64,000 bases of DNA from Deltaproteobacteria bacterium (GTDB lineage Bacteria > Myxococcota_A > Polyangia > Polyangiales > Houyiibacteriaceae): the NCBI GenBank assembly GCA_004283055.1, contig SHLP01000003.1:41587-105586 (forward strand), given 5' to 3'. Below, piece after piece: positions 25,097-35,425 of this stretch. The notes under the pieces are model-generated. The model saw nothing but the letters and a program-made list of their open reading frames with translations. It was not told the origin of the DNA and did not search any database. Every line of letters begins with the position of its first letter. The stretch's first letter is position 1. Made by a program: the position numbers and the translations under genes.

Positions 25097-28000
25097 GTGA
25101 AGATCAAGAAGCTCCAAATCGTTGGCTTCAAATCCTTCGTCGATACGACGACGGTCCATTTTGACCATGACATCACCTGTGTCGTCGGGCCGAATGGTTG
25201 CGGCAAGTCCAACATCGTGGACGCCATCAAGTGGTGCATGGGCGAGCAGTCCCCGTCCCGGCTTCGGGGCAAGCAGATGGAGGACATCATCTTCAGCGGA
25301 GCTGAAGGCAGGGGGCCCCACGGGTTCGCCGAGGTCACGATGACCTTCGACAATCGAGATGGCCTCGCGCCCGCCGAATACAGCGATTACGCCGAAATTC
25401 AAGTCACCCGGCGTCTCGACCGACAGGGCAACAGCGACTATCTCATCAATCGCACTCCGGTCCGCCTCCTCGATATCACCAACCTCTTCCTAGGAACGGG
25501 CGTGGGGAAGCGCGCGTACTCGATCATCGAGCAGGGCCGCATTGGCTTCATCGTTACCTCCAAGCCCGAGGATCGCCGTTCGATGATCGAAGAGGCTGCG
25601 GGCATCAGCAAGTTCAAGTTGAGCAAGCGTGCTGCCGAACGAAAGATGGATCAAACACGCCAGAACCTCCTGCGCGTCACGGACATCATCGGTGAGCTGG
25701 AGCGCAGTCTCGCTTCACTCAAAAGGCAGGCGCAAAAAGCGGAGCGCTACAAGCGCTACAAGAAAGAAATGCGAGACCTCGACTTGTGGGTCGCATCGCA
25801 TCGCTTCCTCGAGCTCAGAGGGCAAATGGGCTCGGTCTCTGCCCGCTTGTCGCAGGCCAGCGAGGACATGCAAGCAAGCCGGCACGCATTGGTCGCGAGT
25901 GAGGCGTCGGTCGAGGCGGAGCGCGTAGCGCTGTTGCAGCAAGGCTCCGAGGTCGAGCGTGGACAGAGTCACGCGTACGAGCTCGACAATTCGGTGCGGC
26001 AGCTCGAAGGGCTGATCCGACAGCAGCAGGATCGACAGGCTGCGTTGATCGAACGCAAAGACCTAGCGAGCCGCGAGCTACGCCAACTCGAAGAACAACG
26101 CCAGGGCTTGCATGAAGAAGCATCCACCGTTCGTCTATCTCTGGGCGAGCTCGAGGCGCTGGAAGCCGAGACGGGCGAGCTCTTGGCCGACGTCCAGGCA
26201 GAGCTCGAAATACGCAAAAACGCAGCAGAAGAGGCCGAATCGAAGCTGCAGAGCGCCCGCACTGACCTGGCCGAGGGACGGGCCCGCGTTGCGGGCGCCG
26301 AGGCGGTTCTCGAGGGTTATGACGGGCGTCGCAGCGAGGTTCGGGCGCGTCTCGAACGCTTGCAGGAAGAGCTGCAAGCCCTTGCCGCGCGCGAGGTCGA
26401 GTTCAAGCAGCAGCGCGGAGAGCTCGAGGCGCGAATGCACGGGCTGCGGAGCGGTAAGTCGGAAACCGCGGACCGGCACGCCGAAATCGAAGCATCGTTG
26501 GCCTCGGGCAAGGACGCGCTCCACCGTGCGGACGCGGAAGTCGATTCGCTCCGGGAGGCGTTGGCGGTCACGAGCTCGCGGCTGCGGTCGATCAACGAAA
26601 TCCACGAGCGTTTCGAAGGAGTCGGCGCAGGCGCACAGGCGGTCCTGACGGGATACGCGAGCGCCGCAGGTGATTCGTCCCGCTCGGGCCTGGTGGGCTT
26701 GGTTGCCGATCGCTTGGAGTGCGCGCCCGAGCACGTGCGCGCTCTGGGCGCCGCGCTCGGTGGCGCGCTCGAGTACCTGCTCGTCAACGATACGGATTCT
26801 GCGCTGCGTGCAGCCGACTACCTTGCGCGCGAAGAGAAAGGCCGGGCGACCTTTTTGCCGCGCTCTCCGACCGGCGCCCCGCGCGTCGTTCCCCAATTCC
26901 CCACCGGGATGGGCATCGTCGCGCCTCTGCTGACTCTGCTGCGTTACTCCCAGACCGACGACAGCTGGGTGCGCTACCTCCTGTTCGACGTTCTGGTGGT
27001 CGATGACTTGCAGACTGCGGCTCGTCTTCACCGTGACGGTTTCCAAGGGAAGCTGGTGACGCTGGACGGTCAGGCATTGCTACGCGACGGGGCCGTGGTG
27101 GGTGGTGCCAAGGACGAGTCGGCGGCCCATCTGCTCAGGCTCAAGCGAGAGATACGCGAGCTGGAGGAATTGGCGGCTTCGCAGCGCGCCGCCCTCGAAC
27201 AGGCGACTGCCCAGCAGGGCGGGCTTCGTTCCAGCATCGCCGAGGGGCAAGCGGCCATCGATTCAGCTCGGGTTCAGGCCCATGACGCGGAATTGGAGAT
27301 CCTCGGGTCGGAGCGAGACCTGCGGCTCGTCGAGTTGGAGCTTCAGCGGATCGAGGAGCGGCGCCGTGAGATCGCGGACACCGACGGCGAAGGGCGGGCC
27401 GCGCTCTCGCAGGTCGACGTGGACGAGGCCAACAGCCGGCGCATGCTGAGCGAGGCCCAGCATGTCGTCACCCACACCGAGGAAGCCGTGCAGGTTGCCG
27501 AGAGCGTTCTCGTCGAGCGGCGACGGGTGGTCGAAGAGCAGTTGGCCAAGGCGACGGAGGTGAAGGTTGCGGCGACGCAGTCGCGGGAGCGCGCCGACCG
27601 CGAGCGTTCGGTCATCGGGCAGCTCGAGCGTGCTGTCGCGGAGCTCGACGCGCGTGAAGCGCGCCTGCGAGAGGACGTCGCCGTCGCCGATCGCGACCGG
27701 GGCCAGGCCGCCGGTCGTATCCTATTGCACCATGGTCGATTGAGCGAGACCGCTCACGAGGCCGCGATGGCTCGCCAAGAGCTTTCACGCCAACGCGCCG
27801 ACTTCGACGAAGCGCAGACGCAGCTGGGCATATCGGAGGCTTCGCTCAAGGAGCTCCGCTCGAGCATCGACGTTCAGTCGACCGAGCTCAACGAGCTGAC
27901 TCTCCGCGATCGCGAGATCAGCCTGTCGCTCGAGCACCTCGAAGAGCAGGTTCAGGACAAGCATCGCGTCGAGCTGGCGTACGTCCTCGGTGACCACCAC

Positions 28001-28702
28001 GCGCGACCCGTGCCCGACGCCGAGGTGACCGCGCGAGCGGAGGAATTGCAGCGGCTCATCGATCGCATGGGCGAGATCAACCTCACGGCGATCGAGGAGT
28101 ACGAGGAGAACGCGCAGCGCTACGAGTACCTCACCGCTCAGCGCCGCGATCTCGATGACGCTCTGAACAAGCTCGACAAGGCGATTCGGCAAATGAACCG
28201 AGAGAGCCGTGCGCTCTTCCGCGAGGCGTTCGCCGCGATCAATGAGCGATTCAAGCGAATTTTCCCGATGCTCTTCCGTGGCGGCAAGGCCGAGCTGAGG
28301 CTGACCGATCCGCAGGACATGCTCGAAACCGGGGTCGAGATCATCGCGCAACCGCCAGGCAAGCGGCTCGGGTCACTCGAGCTCATGAGCGGTGGCGAAA
28401 AGGCGCTCACCGCGGTTGCCCTGATTTTCGCGATCTTCCAATACAAGCCAAGCCCCTTCTGCCTGCTCGACGAGGTCGATGCGCCGCTCGACGAAGCCAA
28501 CATCGGCCGCTTCGCCGAAACCATTCAACAGATGACCGATCGCTCGCAGTTCATCATCATCACGCACTCGAAGCGCACCATGGAGTTCGCCGACGTTCTC
28601 TATGGAGTCACGATGGAGCAGCCGGGAGTCTCGAAGCTCGTCTCCGTCGAGCTGCGTGGCGAAAAACGCCCCCTCTCTCAGTCCGTAGAAGCCGCCGAAT
28701 AG
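25097..28702 (+). CDS. smc: Chromosome segregation ATPase SMC
   Basis: This condensin subunit organises and segregates the chromosome with ScpA and ScpB. The 1201 residues show the full architecture: an N-terminal head with Walker A GPNGCGKSN at about 32-40, a coiled-coil arm to about 510, a hinge near 515-660 (FEGVGAGAQAVLTGYASA), the return coil, and a C-terminal head with signature MSGGEKAL and Walker B LLDEVDAPLD. The signature starts with Met instead of the usual Leu, a mild change. GTG 25097 follows a run of G and gives the usual MKIKKLQIVGFKSF; TTG 25085 is in frame but lacks support. scpA and scpB are not adjacent. Confidence 0.96.
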   Translation: MKIKKLQIVGFKSFVDTTTVHFDHDITCVVGPNGCGKSNIVDAIKWCMGEQSPSRLRGKQMEDIIFSGAEGRGPHGFAEVTMTFDNRDGLAPAEYSDYAEIQVTRRLDRQGNSDYLINRTPVRLLDITNLFLGTGVGKRAYSIIEQGRIGFIVTSKPEDRRSMIEEAAGISKFKLSKRAAERKMDQTRQNLLRVTDIIGELERSLASLKRQAQKAERYKRYKKEMRDLDLWVASHRFLELRGQMGSVSARLSQASEDMQASRHALVASEASVEAERVALLQQGSEVERGQSHAYELDNSVRQLEGLIRQQQDRQAALIERKDLASRELRQLEEQRQGLHEEASTVRLSLGELEALEAETGELLADVQAELEIRKNAAEEAESKLQSARTDLAEGRARVAGAEAVLEGYDGRRSEVRARLERLQEELQALAAREVEFKQQRGELEARMHGLRSGKSETADRHAEIEASLASGKDALHRADAEVDSLREALAVTSSRLRSINEIHERFEGVGAGAQAVLTGYASAAGDSSRSGLVGLVADRLECAPEHVRALGAALGGALEYLLVNDTDSALRAADYLAREEKGRATFLPRSPTGAPRVVPQFPTGMGIVAPLLTLLRYSQTDDSWVRYLLFDVLVVDDLQTAARLHRDGFQGKLVTLDGQALLRDGAVVGGAKDESAAHLLRLKREIRELEELAASQRAALEQATAQQGGLRSSIAEGQAAIDSARVQAHDAELEILGSERDLRLVELELQRIEERRREIADTDGEGRAALSQVDVDEANSRRMLSEAQHVVTHTEEAVQVAESVLVERRRVVEEQLAKATEVKVAATQSRERADRERSVIGQLERAVAELDAREARLREDVAVADRDRGQAAGRILLHHGRLSETAHEAAMARQELSRQRADFDEAQTQLGISEASLKELRSSIDVQSTELNELTLRDREISLSLEHLEEQVQDKHRVELAYVLGDHHARPVPDAEVTARAEELQRLIDRMGEINLTAIEEYEENAQRYEYLTAQRRDLDDALNKLDKAIRQMNRESRALFREAFAAINERFKRIFPMLFRGGKAELRLTDPQDMLETGVEIIAQPPGKRLGSLELMSGGEKALTAVALIFAIFQYKPSPFCLLDEVDAPLDEANIGRFAETIQQMTDRSQFIIITHSKRTMEFADVLYGVTMEQPGVSKLVSVELRGEKRPLSQSVEAAE

Positions 28703-28708
28703 GTCAAT

Positions 28709-30019
28709 TTGCGGGCGTCTGGGTCGAGCCGAGGGTTCCTGGACTTGTGGTCCGGGGTCGGTCTGGTCGTCGCGAACATGGTCGGCGCAGGCGTATTTCT
28801 GAGCGCTGGGTTCATGTCGCAGGAGCTGAGCGCTGGATGGATTCTCGCCGCCTGGGGCATCGGCGGCCTCCTGGCGATGGCGGGGGCCCGCACCTACGCC
28901 GAGGCGGCCTTGATGATTCCGCGCTCGGGCGGTGAGTACCGCTATCTGTCCGAGCTTCTGAGCCCCGCGGTCGGTTATCTCGCAGGCTGGGCTTCGCTCC
29001 TCGTGGGTTTCTCGGCGCCGATGGCGATCAGCACGTTTGCGGCCGCAGCATTCGCTTTCGCGGTCTTCGGACTACCCAACCCGCGCCTGGGCGCCGCGGT
29101 CCTCATCGTGCTTCTGACCCTATTTCACGCAGCTGGCCTTGGGCTTTCGAAGTGGACGCAGAACGGCCTGGTGATTCTCAAGGGGCTCTTGATTCTCGCC
29201 TTCGTGACGCTGGGGCTGTGCTTGGGCGAAACGCAGTGGCCCAATTGGGCGCCGCCCAACGAGCCGCCGAGCCTTGCGCTATCGTTCGCGAGCAGCCTCT
29301 TCTTCGTCGCGTACGCCTTCTCCGGCTGGAATGCGGCAGCCTACGCCGCCGAGGAGTTCCGTTCGCCGCGCCGTGACGTTCCGCGGGCGATGTTGACCGG
29401 ATGCGCGATCGTTGCGGTTGCGTACGTCCTGGTAAACTGGATTCTCGTGGCGAACCTGAGCCCGGAGCGCGCGCAGGTCGTCTTCGAGTACGAAGAGGCA
29501 AAGATCACGCTCGGACACGTCGTCGCCCAGGATCTCCTCGGCGACTTAGGGGCCCGCGCCATGTCCTTGGGCATCGCGGCGATCATGGTTTCGAGCAGTA
29601 GCGCAATGCTCTTGGTGGGTCCGCGTGTCTACGCAGAAATGGCTCGGGACGGGTTTCTGCCCCCGTTTCTTCGAGGTGAACCCGGGTCGCCACCGCGCGC
29701 CGCCGTGGCTCTTCAGGGCGCGATTGCGATTGCGCTCTTGTACATGCACAGCGTCGGGGAGCTCCTGAGCAATGTGGCGGGCATCCTCGTGTTCTTTTCC
29801 GCGCTGGTTGCCGTTGGCCTGCTCACGGTTCGTTGGCGCCGGCCCGATCTCCAGACGCCACGCGCCGCGGCGCTCTTTGCAGCCGCGGTCTACGCAGCTT
29901 CATCGGTTTGGATGCTCTACAGCGCCTTCAAGGCGCAAACGGGGCTGCTTCCATGGATTGCGCTGGCGATGGGAGCGGCCCTCGTCGCCTACGCGCTGAG
30001 CGCGAGGGCGCCTAGCTGA
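28709..30019 (+). CDS. APC superfamily amino acid permease
   Basis: This inner-membrane transporter has 436 residues and about 12 hydrophobic helices. The first helix carries the APC substrate/ion motif [22 protein letters not shown] and [18 protein letters not shown] match the amino-acid-polyamine-organocation family, with an LAT/serine-threonine exchanger-like pattern. The substrate is unknown. The start listed is TTG 28709, 6 bp after smc, with only a weak AGG upstream; it may be cotranscribed with smc. The 3' end overlaps convergent purL by 8 bp. Confidence 0.85.
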   Translation: MRASGSSRGFLDLWSGVGLVVANMVGAGVFLSAGFMSQELSAGWILAAWGIGGLLAMAGARTYAEAALMIPRSGGEYRYLSELLSPAVGYLAGWASLLVGFSAPMAISTFAAAAFAFAVFGLPNPRLGAAVLIVLLTLFHAAGLGLSKWTQNGLVILKGLLILAFVTLGLCLGETQWPNWAPPNEPPSLALSFASSLFFVAYAFSGWNAAAYAAEEFRSPRRDVPRAMLTGCAIVAVAYVLVNWILVANLSPERAQVVFEYEEAKITLGHVVAQDLLGDLGARAMSLGIAAIMVSSSSAMLLVGPRVYAEMARDGFLPPFLRGEPGSPPRAAVALQGAIAIALLYMHSVGELLSNVAGILVFFSALVAVGLLTVRWRRPDLQTPRAAALFAAAVYAASSVWMLYSAFKAQTGLLPWIALAMGAALVAYALSARAPS

Positions 30020-32294
30020 CGATCGCGTCCAGGGCCGACGCGTGCGCTTCGGCGAGCTCTTCCACCGGCACCTCGCAGGCGCCGTCAATCGCGACGGTCT
30101 GGCCCGTGACCGTTCCAATCTTCTCGAATGGCACTCCGTGTCGTGCGCAGATGTCACCGACCTGACCGGCATGGCTCGGGGAGAGACTGACGAGGATCCG
30201 CGTTGGTTCTTCGCTGAAGAGCAGGGCGTGCGCGGGCGCGTCCTCACTCGAGGGCAGGCTCACCTGTGCGCCGTGTCCGTACGCGATGCACGACTCGGCC
30301 AGCGCGACCGCGAAGCCGCCGTCGCTGATGTCGTGAGCGCTTCGCAGAAGCTTCTTCTTTGCAAGCGCGAGCATCGCGTGCTGGAGCTCCGCTTCCGCGT
30401 CGAGGTCGATCCCGACGGGCGCGCCCGTTACCGAGCCGCTGCGCTGCGCGAGCCACTCGGAGCCGCCGAGCACTCCGCGGGAAGGGCGCCCTAGGTGCGC
30501 AATGACATCGCCTTCGGACAGAAATCCAAGTCCAATGCGATGCTCGGGGTCTTCGAGTTGCCCCACGACGGCGACCGTCGGCGTTGGCAAGATGGCCTTG
30601 CCATCGGTCTCGTTGTAGAGGCTGACATTGCCTGAGACGACAGGCGCGCCCAGGGCGCTACACGCCGCAGCCAAACCGTCGATTGCCTGTGAAAAGCGCC
30701 ACATCTGCTCGGGCACTTCGGGGTTACCGAAGTTCAGGCAGTCGGTGAGGCCAAGTGGCTTCGCACCAACGCAGACGATGTTGCGCGTGCACTCGGCGAC
30801 CGCCATTGCGGCGCCGGCGTAGGGATCGAGCTCTACGTGTCGGCCGTTGCAGTCGACGGAGATGGCGAGGAACTTCTCGCGTGACCCACCGGCATCTTCG
30901 CAGAACGCGCGAATCACCGCAGCGTCCCCGTCCCCGGGACGAATCACCGTTCCGTTTCCGACGATGTGATCGTACTGCCGCCAGATCCAAGAACGGCTTC
31001 CGATGTTGGGCGAGCCGATCAGGCGCACGAGCTCGGCGCCCAGGTCTTCAGGACCGTCTCCGGTCATCGTGAAGAGCCTGGCCTCATCCGAACGCCCCCG
31101 CTGGGGGCGATCGTACTTGGGTGCTGCGTTGGTGAGCAGGTCGACCGGAAGATCGACGACGACCACCGGGTCCGGCTCACCCGTTCCGTCGAACGGGTCG
31201 TAGCCGGGGGTAGCTTTGCAGACGAAGCGCCCGGTATCCGTCACGCGGCCGACGATCGACGCGTCGAGGTCCCACTTGGCACAGATATCGAACACTTCTT
31301 GCTCGCGCCCCGCCTTGGCGACCATCAGCATGCGTTCTTGCGACTCGCTCAGCAGCATTTCGTAGGGGCTCAATGCCTTGGTCCGGCGGGGAATCGCGTC
31401 GAGATCGAGCTCGATGCCATTGCCCGCGCGGTCCGCCATTTCGACCGACGACGAGGTCAGCCCCGCTGCGCCCATGTCCTGTACGCCAGACAGGCAATCG
31501 GTGGCGAAGATCTCCAGGCAGGCTTCGAGCAGCAGCTTCTCCATGAACGGGTCGCCCACCTGCACCGTCGGGAGCTTGCTGTCGGTCTCCTCGCCGAACT
31601 CCGCGCTCGCCATGGTGGCGCCGTGGATTCCGTCTCTGCCTGTCTTGGCGCCGACATAGAGGATCGGGTTGCCGATGCCTTCTGCAACTCCGAAGAAGAG
31701 GTCGTCGGTCTTGGCTATTCCCACGGTGAACGCGTTGACCAGGATGTTGCCGTCATAGCTCGCGTCGAACTGGACTTCGCCGCCGACGGTCGGGACGCCG
31801 ATGCAATTGCCGTAGCCGCCGATGCCTGCGACCACGCCCTTGAGGAGCTGAGGAGTCCTCGGGTGATCGGGGCGACCAAACCGGAGTGAGTTCAACGACG
31901 CGACCGGACGCGCGCCCATCGTGAAGACGTCGCGTAGGATGCCGCCCACGCCGGTTGCCGCGCCCTGGTAGGGTTCGATATACGATGGGTGGTTGTGCGA
32001 CTCCATCTTGAACACCGCGCAGAAGCCATCGCCGATATCGACGGCCCCAGCGTTCTCACCGGGCCCCTGAACGACCTGCGGCCCTGTGGTCGGCAGGCGA
32101 GCGAGGTGAACCCGTGAGGACTTGTACGAGCAGTGCTCGGACCACATCACGCTGATGACCCCGAGCTCTGCGTAGCTGGGCGCGCGCTCGAGGGTGCTGA
32201 GGACGCGCTTCCACTCCTCCGCCGCTAGACCAAACTCGCGTGCGATTTCGGGAGAGCTATCCGGCTCTCCGGGAAAGTTGGCTGGTGTGCTCAT
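30012..32294 (-). CDS. purL: Phosphoribosylformylglycinamidine synthase subunit PurL (small type)
   Basis: This is the synthetase subunit of FGAM synthase, the fourth step of purine synthesis. The length of 760 residues is that of the small, three-component type. Characteristic stretches are [14 protein letters not shown], the [24 protein letters not shown] region (active-site His and ATP/metal site), and [16 protein letters not shown]. The C-terminal half repeats the PurM-like fold ([11 protein letters not shown]). ATG 32294 overlaps the purQ stop by 4 bp. purS, the third component of this type, is not in the window. Confidence 0.95.
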   Translation of the reverse strand: MSTPANFPGEPDSSPEIAREFGLAAEEWKRVLSTLERAPSYAELGVISVMWSEHCSYKSSRVHLARLPTTGPQVVQGPGENAGAVDIGDGFCAVFKMESHNHPSYIEPYQGAATGVGGILRDVFTMGARPVASLNSLRFGRPDHPRTPQLLKGVVAGIGGYGNCIGVPTVGGEVQFDASYDGNILVNAFTVGIAKTDDLFFGVAEGIGNPILYVGAKTGRDGIHGATMASAEFGEETDSKLPTVQVGDPFMEKLLLEACLEIFATDCLSGVQDMGAAGLTSSSVEMADRAGNGIELDLDAIPRRTKALSPYEMLLSESQERMLMVAKAGREQEVFDICAKWDLDASIVGRVTDTGRFVCKATPGYDPFDGTGEPDPVVVVDLPVDLLTNAAPKYDRPQRGRSDEARLFTMTGDGPEDLGAELVRLIGSPNIGSRSWIWRQYDHIVGNGTVIRPGDGDAAVIRAFCEDAGGSREKFLAISVDCNGRHVELDPYAGAAMAVAECTRNIVCVGAKPLGLTDCLNFGNPEVPEQMWRFSQAIDGLAAACSALGAPVVSGNVSLYNETDGKAILPTPTVAVVGQLEDPEHRIGLGFLSEGDVIAHLGRPSRGVLGGSEWLAQRSGSVTGAPVGIDLDAEAELQHAMLALAKKKLLRSAHDISDGGFAVALAESCIAYGHGAQVSLPSSEDAPAHALLFSEEPTRILVSLSPSHAGQVGDICARHGVPFEKIGTVTGQTVAIDGACEVPVEELAEAHASALDAIVS

Positions 32295-32986
32295 TCGAAC
32301 CCCAAATGACGCCGAAGCGATGTGAAGAGCGCGAACCCGTCGTCGTTGCCCAGGATGGTTTCGCTCGCACGTTCCGGGTGCGGCATCATGCCGAGCACGT
32401 TCTTCTCACGGTTGTAGAGACCGGCGATGTCTCCCACCGAGCCGTTCGGATTTGCATCGCTGCCCTCGGGCTCGCCGCCGCCTCGCGTGCAGTAGCGAAA
32501 CGCGATCTGCCCGTGGCGTTCGAGGTCGGCAAGACCATCCTCGGTGGTGTGGTACCGGCCGTCTGCATGCGCAATGGGGAGGCGGAGAACCTTGCCTCGT
32601 CCCATGTCGGTGAACGGACCTTCGTTTTCGACTCTGAGATGGATGTCGCGGCACTCGAAGCGAAGATGAGCATTCCTGGTGAGTGCACCGGGTAGGAGCC
32701 CCATCTCCGTCAGAATCTGAAACCCGTTGCAGATACCGAGCACCGGGCCGCCTCGGCCGGCGAACTCGCGGACGGAGTGGTCGATCGGACTGAAGCCCGC
32801 GATCGCGCCGGCGCGAAGGTAGTCACCGTACGAAAAACCGCCGGGAATCACGACGGCGTCCGCGTCGCCGAGGCTCGTCCCTTTGTGGAAGGCGTACCAG
32901 GCGTCTGCGCCCAAGACGTCGCGGACCGCGTGAAGGGCGTCCCAGTCGGCGTTCGAGCCTGGAAATTGTAAAACAGCGACTCTCAT
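32291..32986 (-). CDS. purQ: Phosphoribosylformylglycinamidine synthase subunit PurQ (glutaminase)
   Basis: This class I glutamine amidotransferase of 231 residues supplies ammonia to PurL. The nucleophile is the Cys in [11 protein letters not shown], and the His/Glu of the triad are in [10 protein letters not shown]. The N-terminus [14 protein letters not shown] is family-typical. The frame extends to 33043, but ATG 32986, with AGGGA about 8 nt upstream, gives the normal start. The stop overlaps purL by 4 bp. The signal-peptidase-like gene ends 70 bp upstream. Confidence 0.95.
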   Translation of the reverse strand: MRVAVLQFPGSNADWDALHAVRDVLGADAWYAFHKGTSLGDADAVVIPGGFSYGDYLRAGAIAGFSPIDHSVREFAGRGGPVLGICNGFQILTEMGLLPGALTRNAHLRFECRDIHLRVENEGPFTDMGRGKVLRLPIAHADGRYHTTEDGLADLERHGQIAFRYCTRGGGEPEGSDANPNGSVGDIAGLYNREKNVLGMMPHPERASETILGNDDGFALFTSLRRHLGFE

Positions 32987-33056
32987 CTGACGGTTCCCTG
33001 CTCCTCGGCGCGCGGAGCATAGAACGGACCGGCCCGCAGGCAACGCGGAAGCGATG

Positions 33057-33683
33057 CTATCGAATCCGCTCGAAATAGCCGTGGCTGATCTCGGGTTCGA
33101 GACCTGCCACCGGGGTCAAGCGAAAGACGATCGTGCCTCTGCAGCTCGACGCGTCAACAACCCCGTAGGCACGGCTGTCCTGGCCCATGTAGCCGCGGTA
33201 GTCACCGAGAAGGTAGAGCCTCCCCGCGGGGACCTCCGCTTTGTCGACGTGGTGCCGACGGTTTTCGCCGAGGAAGATCTGGTGGTTGCCGGTGCCGAGG
33301 TACTCGTCGCCCCAGGTCACCTGGACCGTCCGGTCGGTGTCCTCGTTGTAGAACGAGCCGCTTCCGCCTCCGTTGTATTCGACCGGCTTGCCGTCGATGA
33401 AAAGCTCGGTCCCAAACGAATGGATCGTCATCCCTTCGGTTGCCGCGACGCGGGCAACGACCCAGCCGACCTCGGTAGGATGTTGGCAAACCGCGATCGA
33501 TCCCAGGGTGGGGGCCGCTTTTTTGCGGATCAGTACACGCTCTCCGCGAAGCAAAGTAGGCGCCATCCCGTTGTGTCCCACCTCCGCCATGTCGAACAGG
33601 AATACCTTGAGGGCCAGGGCGATGACGATCAGGGCCGCGCCCACCCAGGAAAGGCATCCAAGCCCGCTGCGAATCGCCCCCAT
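33057..33683 (-). CDS. Signal peptidase I-like protein lacking the catalytic Ser and Lys
   Basis: The 208-residue protein has the S26 peptidase layout: one N-terminal membrane helix (about 10-30), box B, box D and box E. Box B normally reads SMxPTL; here it is GMAPTL with Gly39 in the serine position. Box D normally has the general-base Lys before Arg-Val; here Ala77 precedes R78-V79. Box E (LGDYRGYMGQDSRAYGVV) and the C-terminal strand are well kept. The fold is therefore probably intact but proteolysis is unlikely. It sits 8 bp downstream of thiE. A non-catalytic chaperone or scaffold role is a guess. Confidence 0.85.
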   Translation of the reverse strand: MGAIRSGLGCLSWVGAALIVIALALKVFLFDMAEVGHNGMAPTLLRGERVLIRKKAAPTLGSIAVCQHPTEVGWVVARVAATEGMTIHSFGTELFIDGKPVEYNGGGSGSFYNEDTDRTVQVTWGDEYLGTGNHQIFLGENRRHHVDKAEVPAGRLYLLGDYRGYMGQDSRAYGVVDASSCRGTIVFRLTPVAGLEPEISHGYFERIR

Positions 33684-33691
33684 CCCCCTCG

Positions 33692-34330
33692 CTATTCGCC
33701 GCTTGCGAGGTACTTGTCAAGCTCGCGAAGGAAGGGCTGAATGGTCTCGGCGGGCCGAGCCGCGGCATAGACGGCACGCCGGATCGCGACACCGGTCGCG
33801 CCGGCCCGAAGCAACGGCCGAAGATCCTCTGGACGCACGCCCCCCAACGCATATGTCGGTAGCTCGACACCGGCGATCGCAGCCCGAAAACCGTGAAGCC
33901 CAAGGGGTGGACCCTTGCCCGGGACGCCGAATACCGGGCTCAAGAACGCATAGCTCGCAAGCGCGCGCTCAGCGGCCTCGAGCCCGCTGCGATCGTGGCG
34001 AGAGACGCCCAGCACACTGAAAGCAGACCAATGGCTTCGAATCTCCATGGGCGAAAGGCCAAGCTCGGGCAGGTGCACGCCGTCCGCGTGTACGACGTCG
34101 GCGAGATCGGCCCGTCGGTTCACCGTCAGCGCGCTGCCGACGTCGCGCGTGATGGCGCGCAGCTCGTGTCCCCATTGCACGATCTGGCGATCAGACGCCC
34201 TTTTCGCACGGAGCTGCACGCCAATCACCTCCGGTGGGCACCCTTCGAGGGCCTTTCGAACTGGAGCCACGGGGCCGTCCGCGTGATTCGGGTCTGTGAT
34301 GATCCAGATCCGCGGAAGGCCGTTGTTCAT
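33692..34330 (-). CDS. thiE: Thiamine-phosphate synthase family protein (ThiE/TenI-like)
   Basis: This TIM-barrel protein of 212 residues belongs to the ThiE/TenI family. ThiE joins HMP-pyrophosphate and the thiazole phosphate. VQLRAKRASD, LTVNRRADLA, ADGVHLPELGLSP and GVSRHDRSGLEAAERA follow the family order, and YALGGVRPEDL holds the phosphate-binding Gly-Gly. Some positions are divergent: NRR instead of NDR, and PGKGPP where GPxFxTxTK is usual. A TenI-type tautomerase role is therefore possible. The gene is 10 bp after thiG and 8 bp before the signal-peptidase-like gene, in one operon. Confidence 0.8.
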   Translation of the reverse strand: MNNGLPRIWIITDPNHADGPVAPVRKALEGCPPEVIGVQLRAKRASDRQIVQWGHELRAITRDVGSALTVNRRADLADVVHADGVHLPELGLSPMEIRSHWSAFSVLGVSRHDRSGLEAAERALASYAFLSPVFGVPGKGPPLGLHGFRAAIAGVELPTYALGGVRPEDLRPLLRAGATGVAIRRAVYAAARPAETIQPFLRELDKYLASGE

Positions 34331-34340
34331 CGCGATCGGC

Positions 34341-35138
34341 TCAGGTTCGGCCGTCTTGATCGGAGCCGATGACGCCTTCGAGCGGGCTCGACGCCGTCGC
34401 GTAGAGCTTGCGTGGAATACGGCCTGCGAGGAACGCGTCCCGGCCGGCCTCGACGGCTGCTCTCATCGCTCGAGCCATTCGAACGGGGTCCTTGGCGCCG
34501 GCGATCGCCGTGTTCATCAGCACTCCGTCGATGCCGAGCTCCATCGCGATTGCAGCGTCCGACGCGGTGCCGACGCCGGCGTCGACAATGACGGGCACCG
34601 TCGCGTGCTTCACGATGATCTCGATGTTGAAAGGATTGCGAACGCCGAGCCCGCTGCCGATGGGCGCGGCCAACGGCATGACTGCAGCACAGCCCAGCTC
34701 CTGGAGGCGAAGCGCCGCGATCGGATCGTCATTGAAGTAGGGAAGAACGGTGAACCCGTCGTCTACCAAGGCCTTGGCGGCTTGCAGTGTTGCAGGCACA
34801 TCGGGGAAGAGCGTCTTTTCGTCGCCGATGACCTCGAGCTTGATCAGCGGGGTGTCCAGAAGCTCCCTCGCCAGCCGAGCGGTTCGCACCGCGTCTTCCG
34901 CGGTGTAGCAACCCGCTGTGTTGGGCAAGAGCGTGTAGTTGCCCTCGCGCAGCACCGTCATGATCGAGTCCGCCCCGGTGGCTTTCAAATCCACCCTGCG
35001 CACGGCGACGGTCACGACTTCGCAGCCGGAGGCGTCCAATGCCCTTTTTGCGATATCGAGGCTCGGGTACTTCCCGGTACCCGTGAACAGGCGCGATCGA
35101 AACTCGAACTGGCCGATCTTCAGAGTGTCTTCGGACAC
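34341..35138 (-). CDS. thiG: Thiazole synthase
   Basis: ThiG forms the thiazole phosphate of thiamine from DXP, a glycine-derived imine and ThiS thiocarboxylate. The 265 residues show [15 protein letters not shown] at the N-terminus, [16 protein letters not shown] in the middle, and [15 protein letters not shown] and [15 protein letters not shown] at the phosphate site. The start is GTG 35138, immediately after the thiS stop. Neither thiH nor thiO, which supply the imine, is in this operon. Confidence 0.95.
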   Translation of the reverse strand: MSEDTLKIGQFEFRSRLFTGTGKYPSLDIAKRALDASGCEVVTVAVRRVDLKATGADSIMTVLREGNYTLLPNTAGCYTAEDAVRTARLARELLDTPLIKLEVIGDEKTLFPDVPATLQAAKALVDDGFTVLPYFNDDPIAALRLQELGCAAVMPLAAPIGSGLGVRNPFNIEIIVKHATVPVIVDAGVGTASDAAIAMELGIDGVLMNTAIAGAKDPVRMARAMRAAVEAGRDAFLAGRIPRKLYATASSPLEGVIGSDQDGRT

Positions 35139-35339
35139 CTAGCCGCCTCCTACGAACTGGACCACCTCGACCCGGTCACCGTCGCTGAGGCGGGTGCTCT
35201 CATGGAGGGCGCGCGGCACGACTTCTTCGTTACGCTCGACGGCGACCAAGGTGTCCTCGAGCCCGAGGGAGGAAAGCAGCTGCTTCACCGTGGTGGTCGG
35301 CTCGACCTGCCGTTGTTCACCGTTGACCATGAGACGCAT
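35139..35339 (-). CDS. thiS: Sulfur carrier protein ThiS
   Basis: This ubiquitin-like protein of 66 residues carries sulfur as a C-terminal thiocarboxylate to Thi[26 protein letters not shown] and the tail VVQFVGGG are typical; the C-terminus ends in three glycines instead of two. The frame continues upstream to 35510, but ATG 35339 gives the normal ThiS length. It is directly joined to thiG, with no gap between stop and start. Confidence 0.92.
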   Translation of the reverse strand: MRLMVNGEQRQVEPTTTVKQLLSSLGLEDTLVAVERNEEVVPRALHESTRLSDGDRVEVVQFVGGG

Positions 35340-35425
35340 CGGACCGAAGACTAGGGCGGGTGCAGAGGCGCTGCAAGCGGGTTCGAAGATGGGCGCGCTC
35401 CTCCTCCGATGATAGGCTCGGGCGC

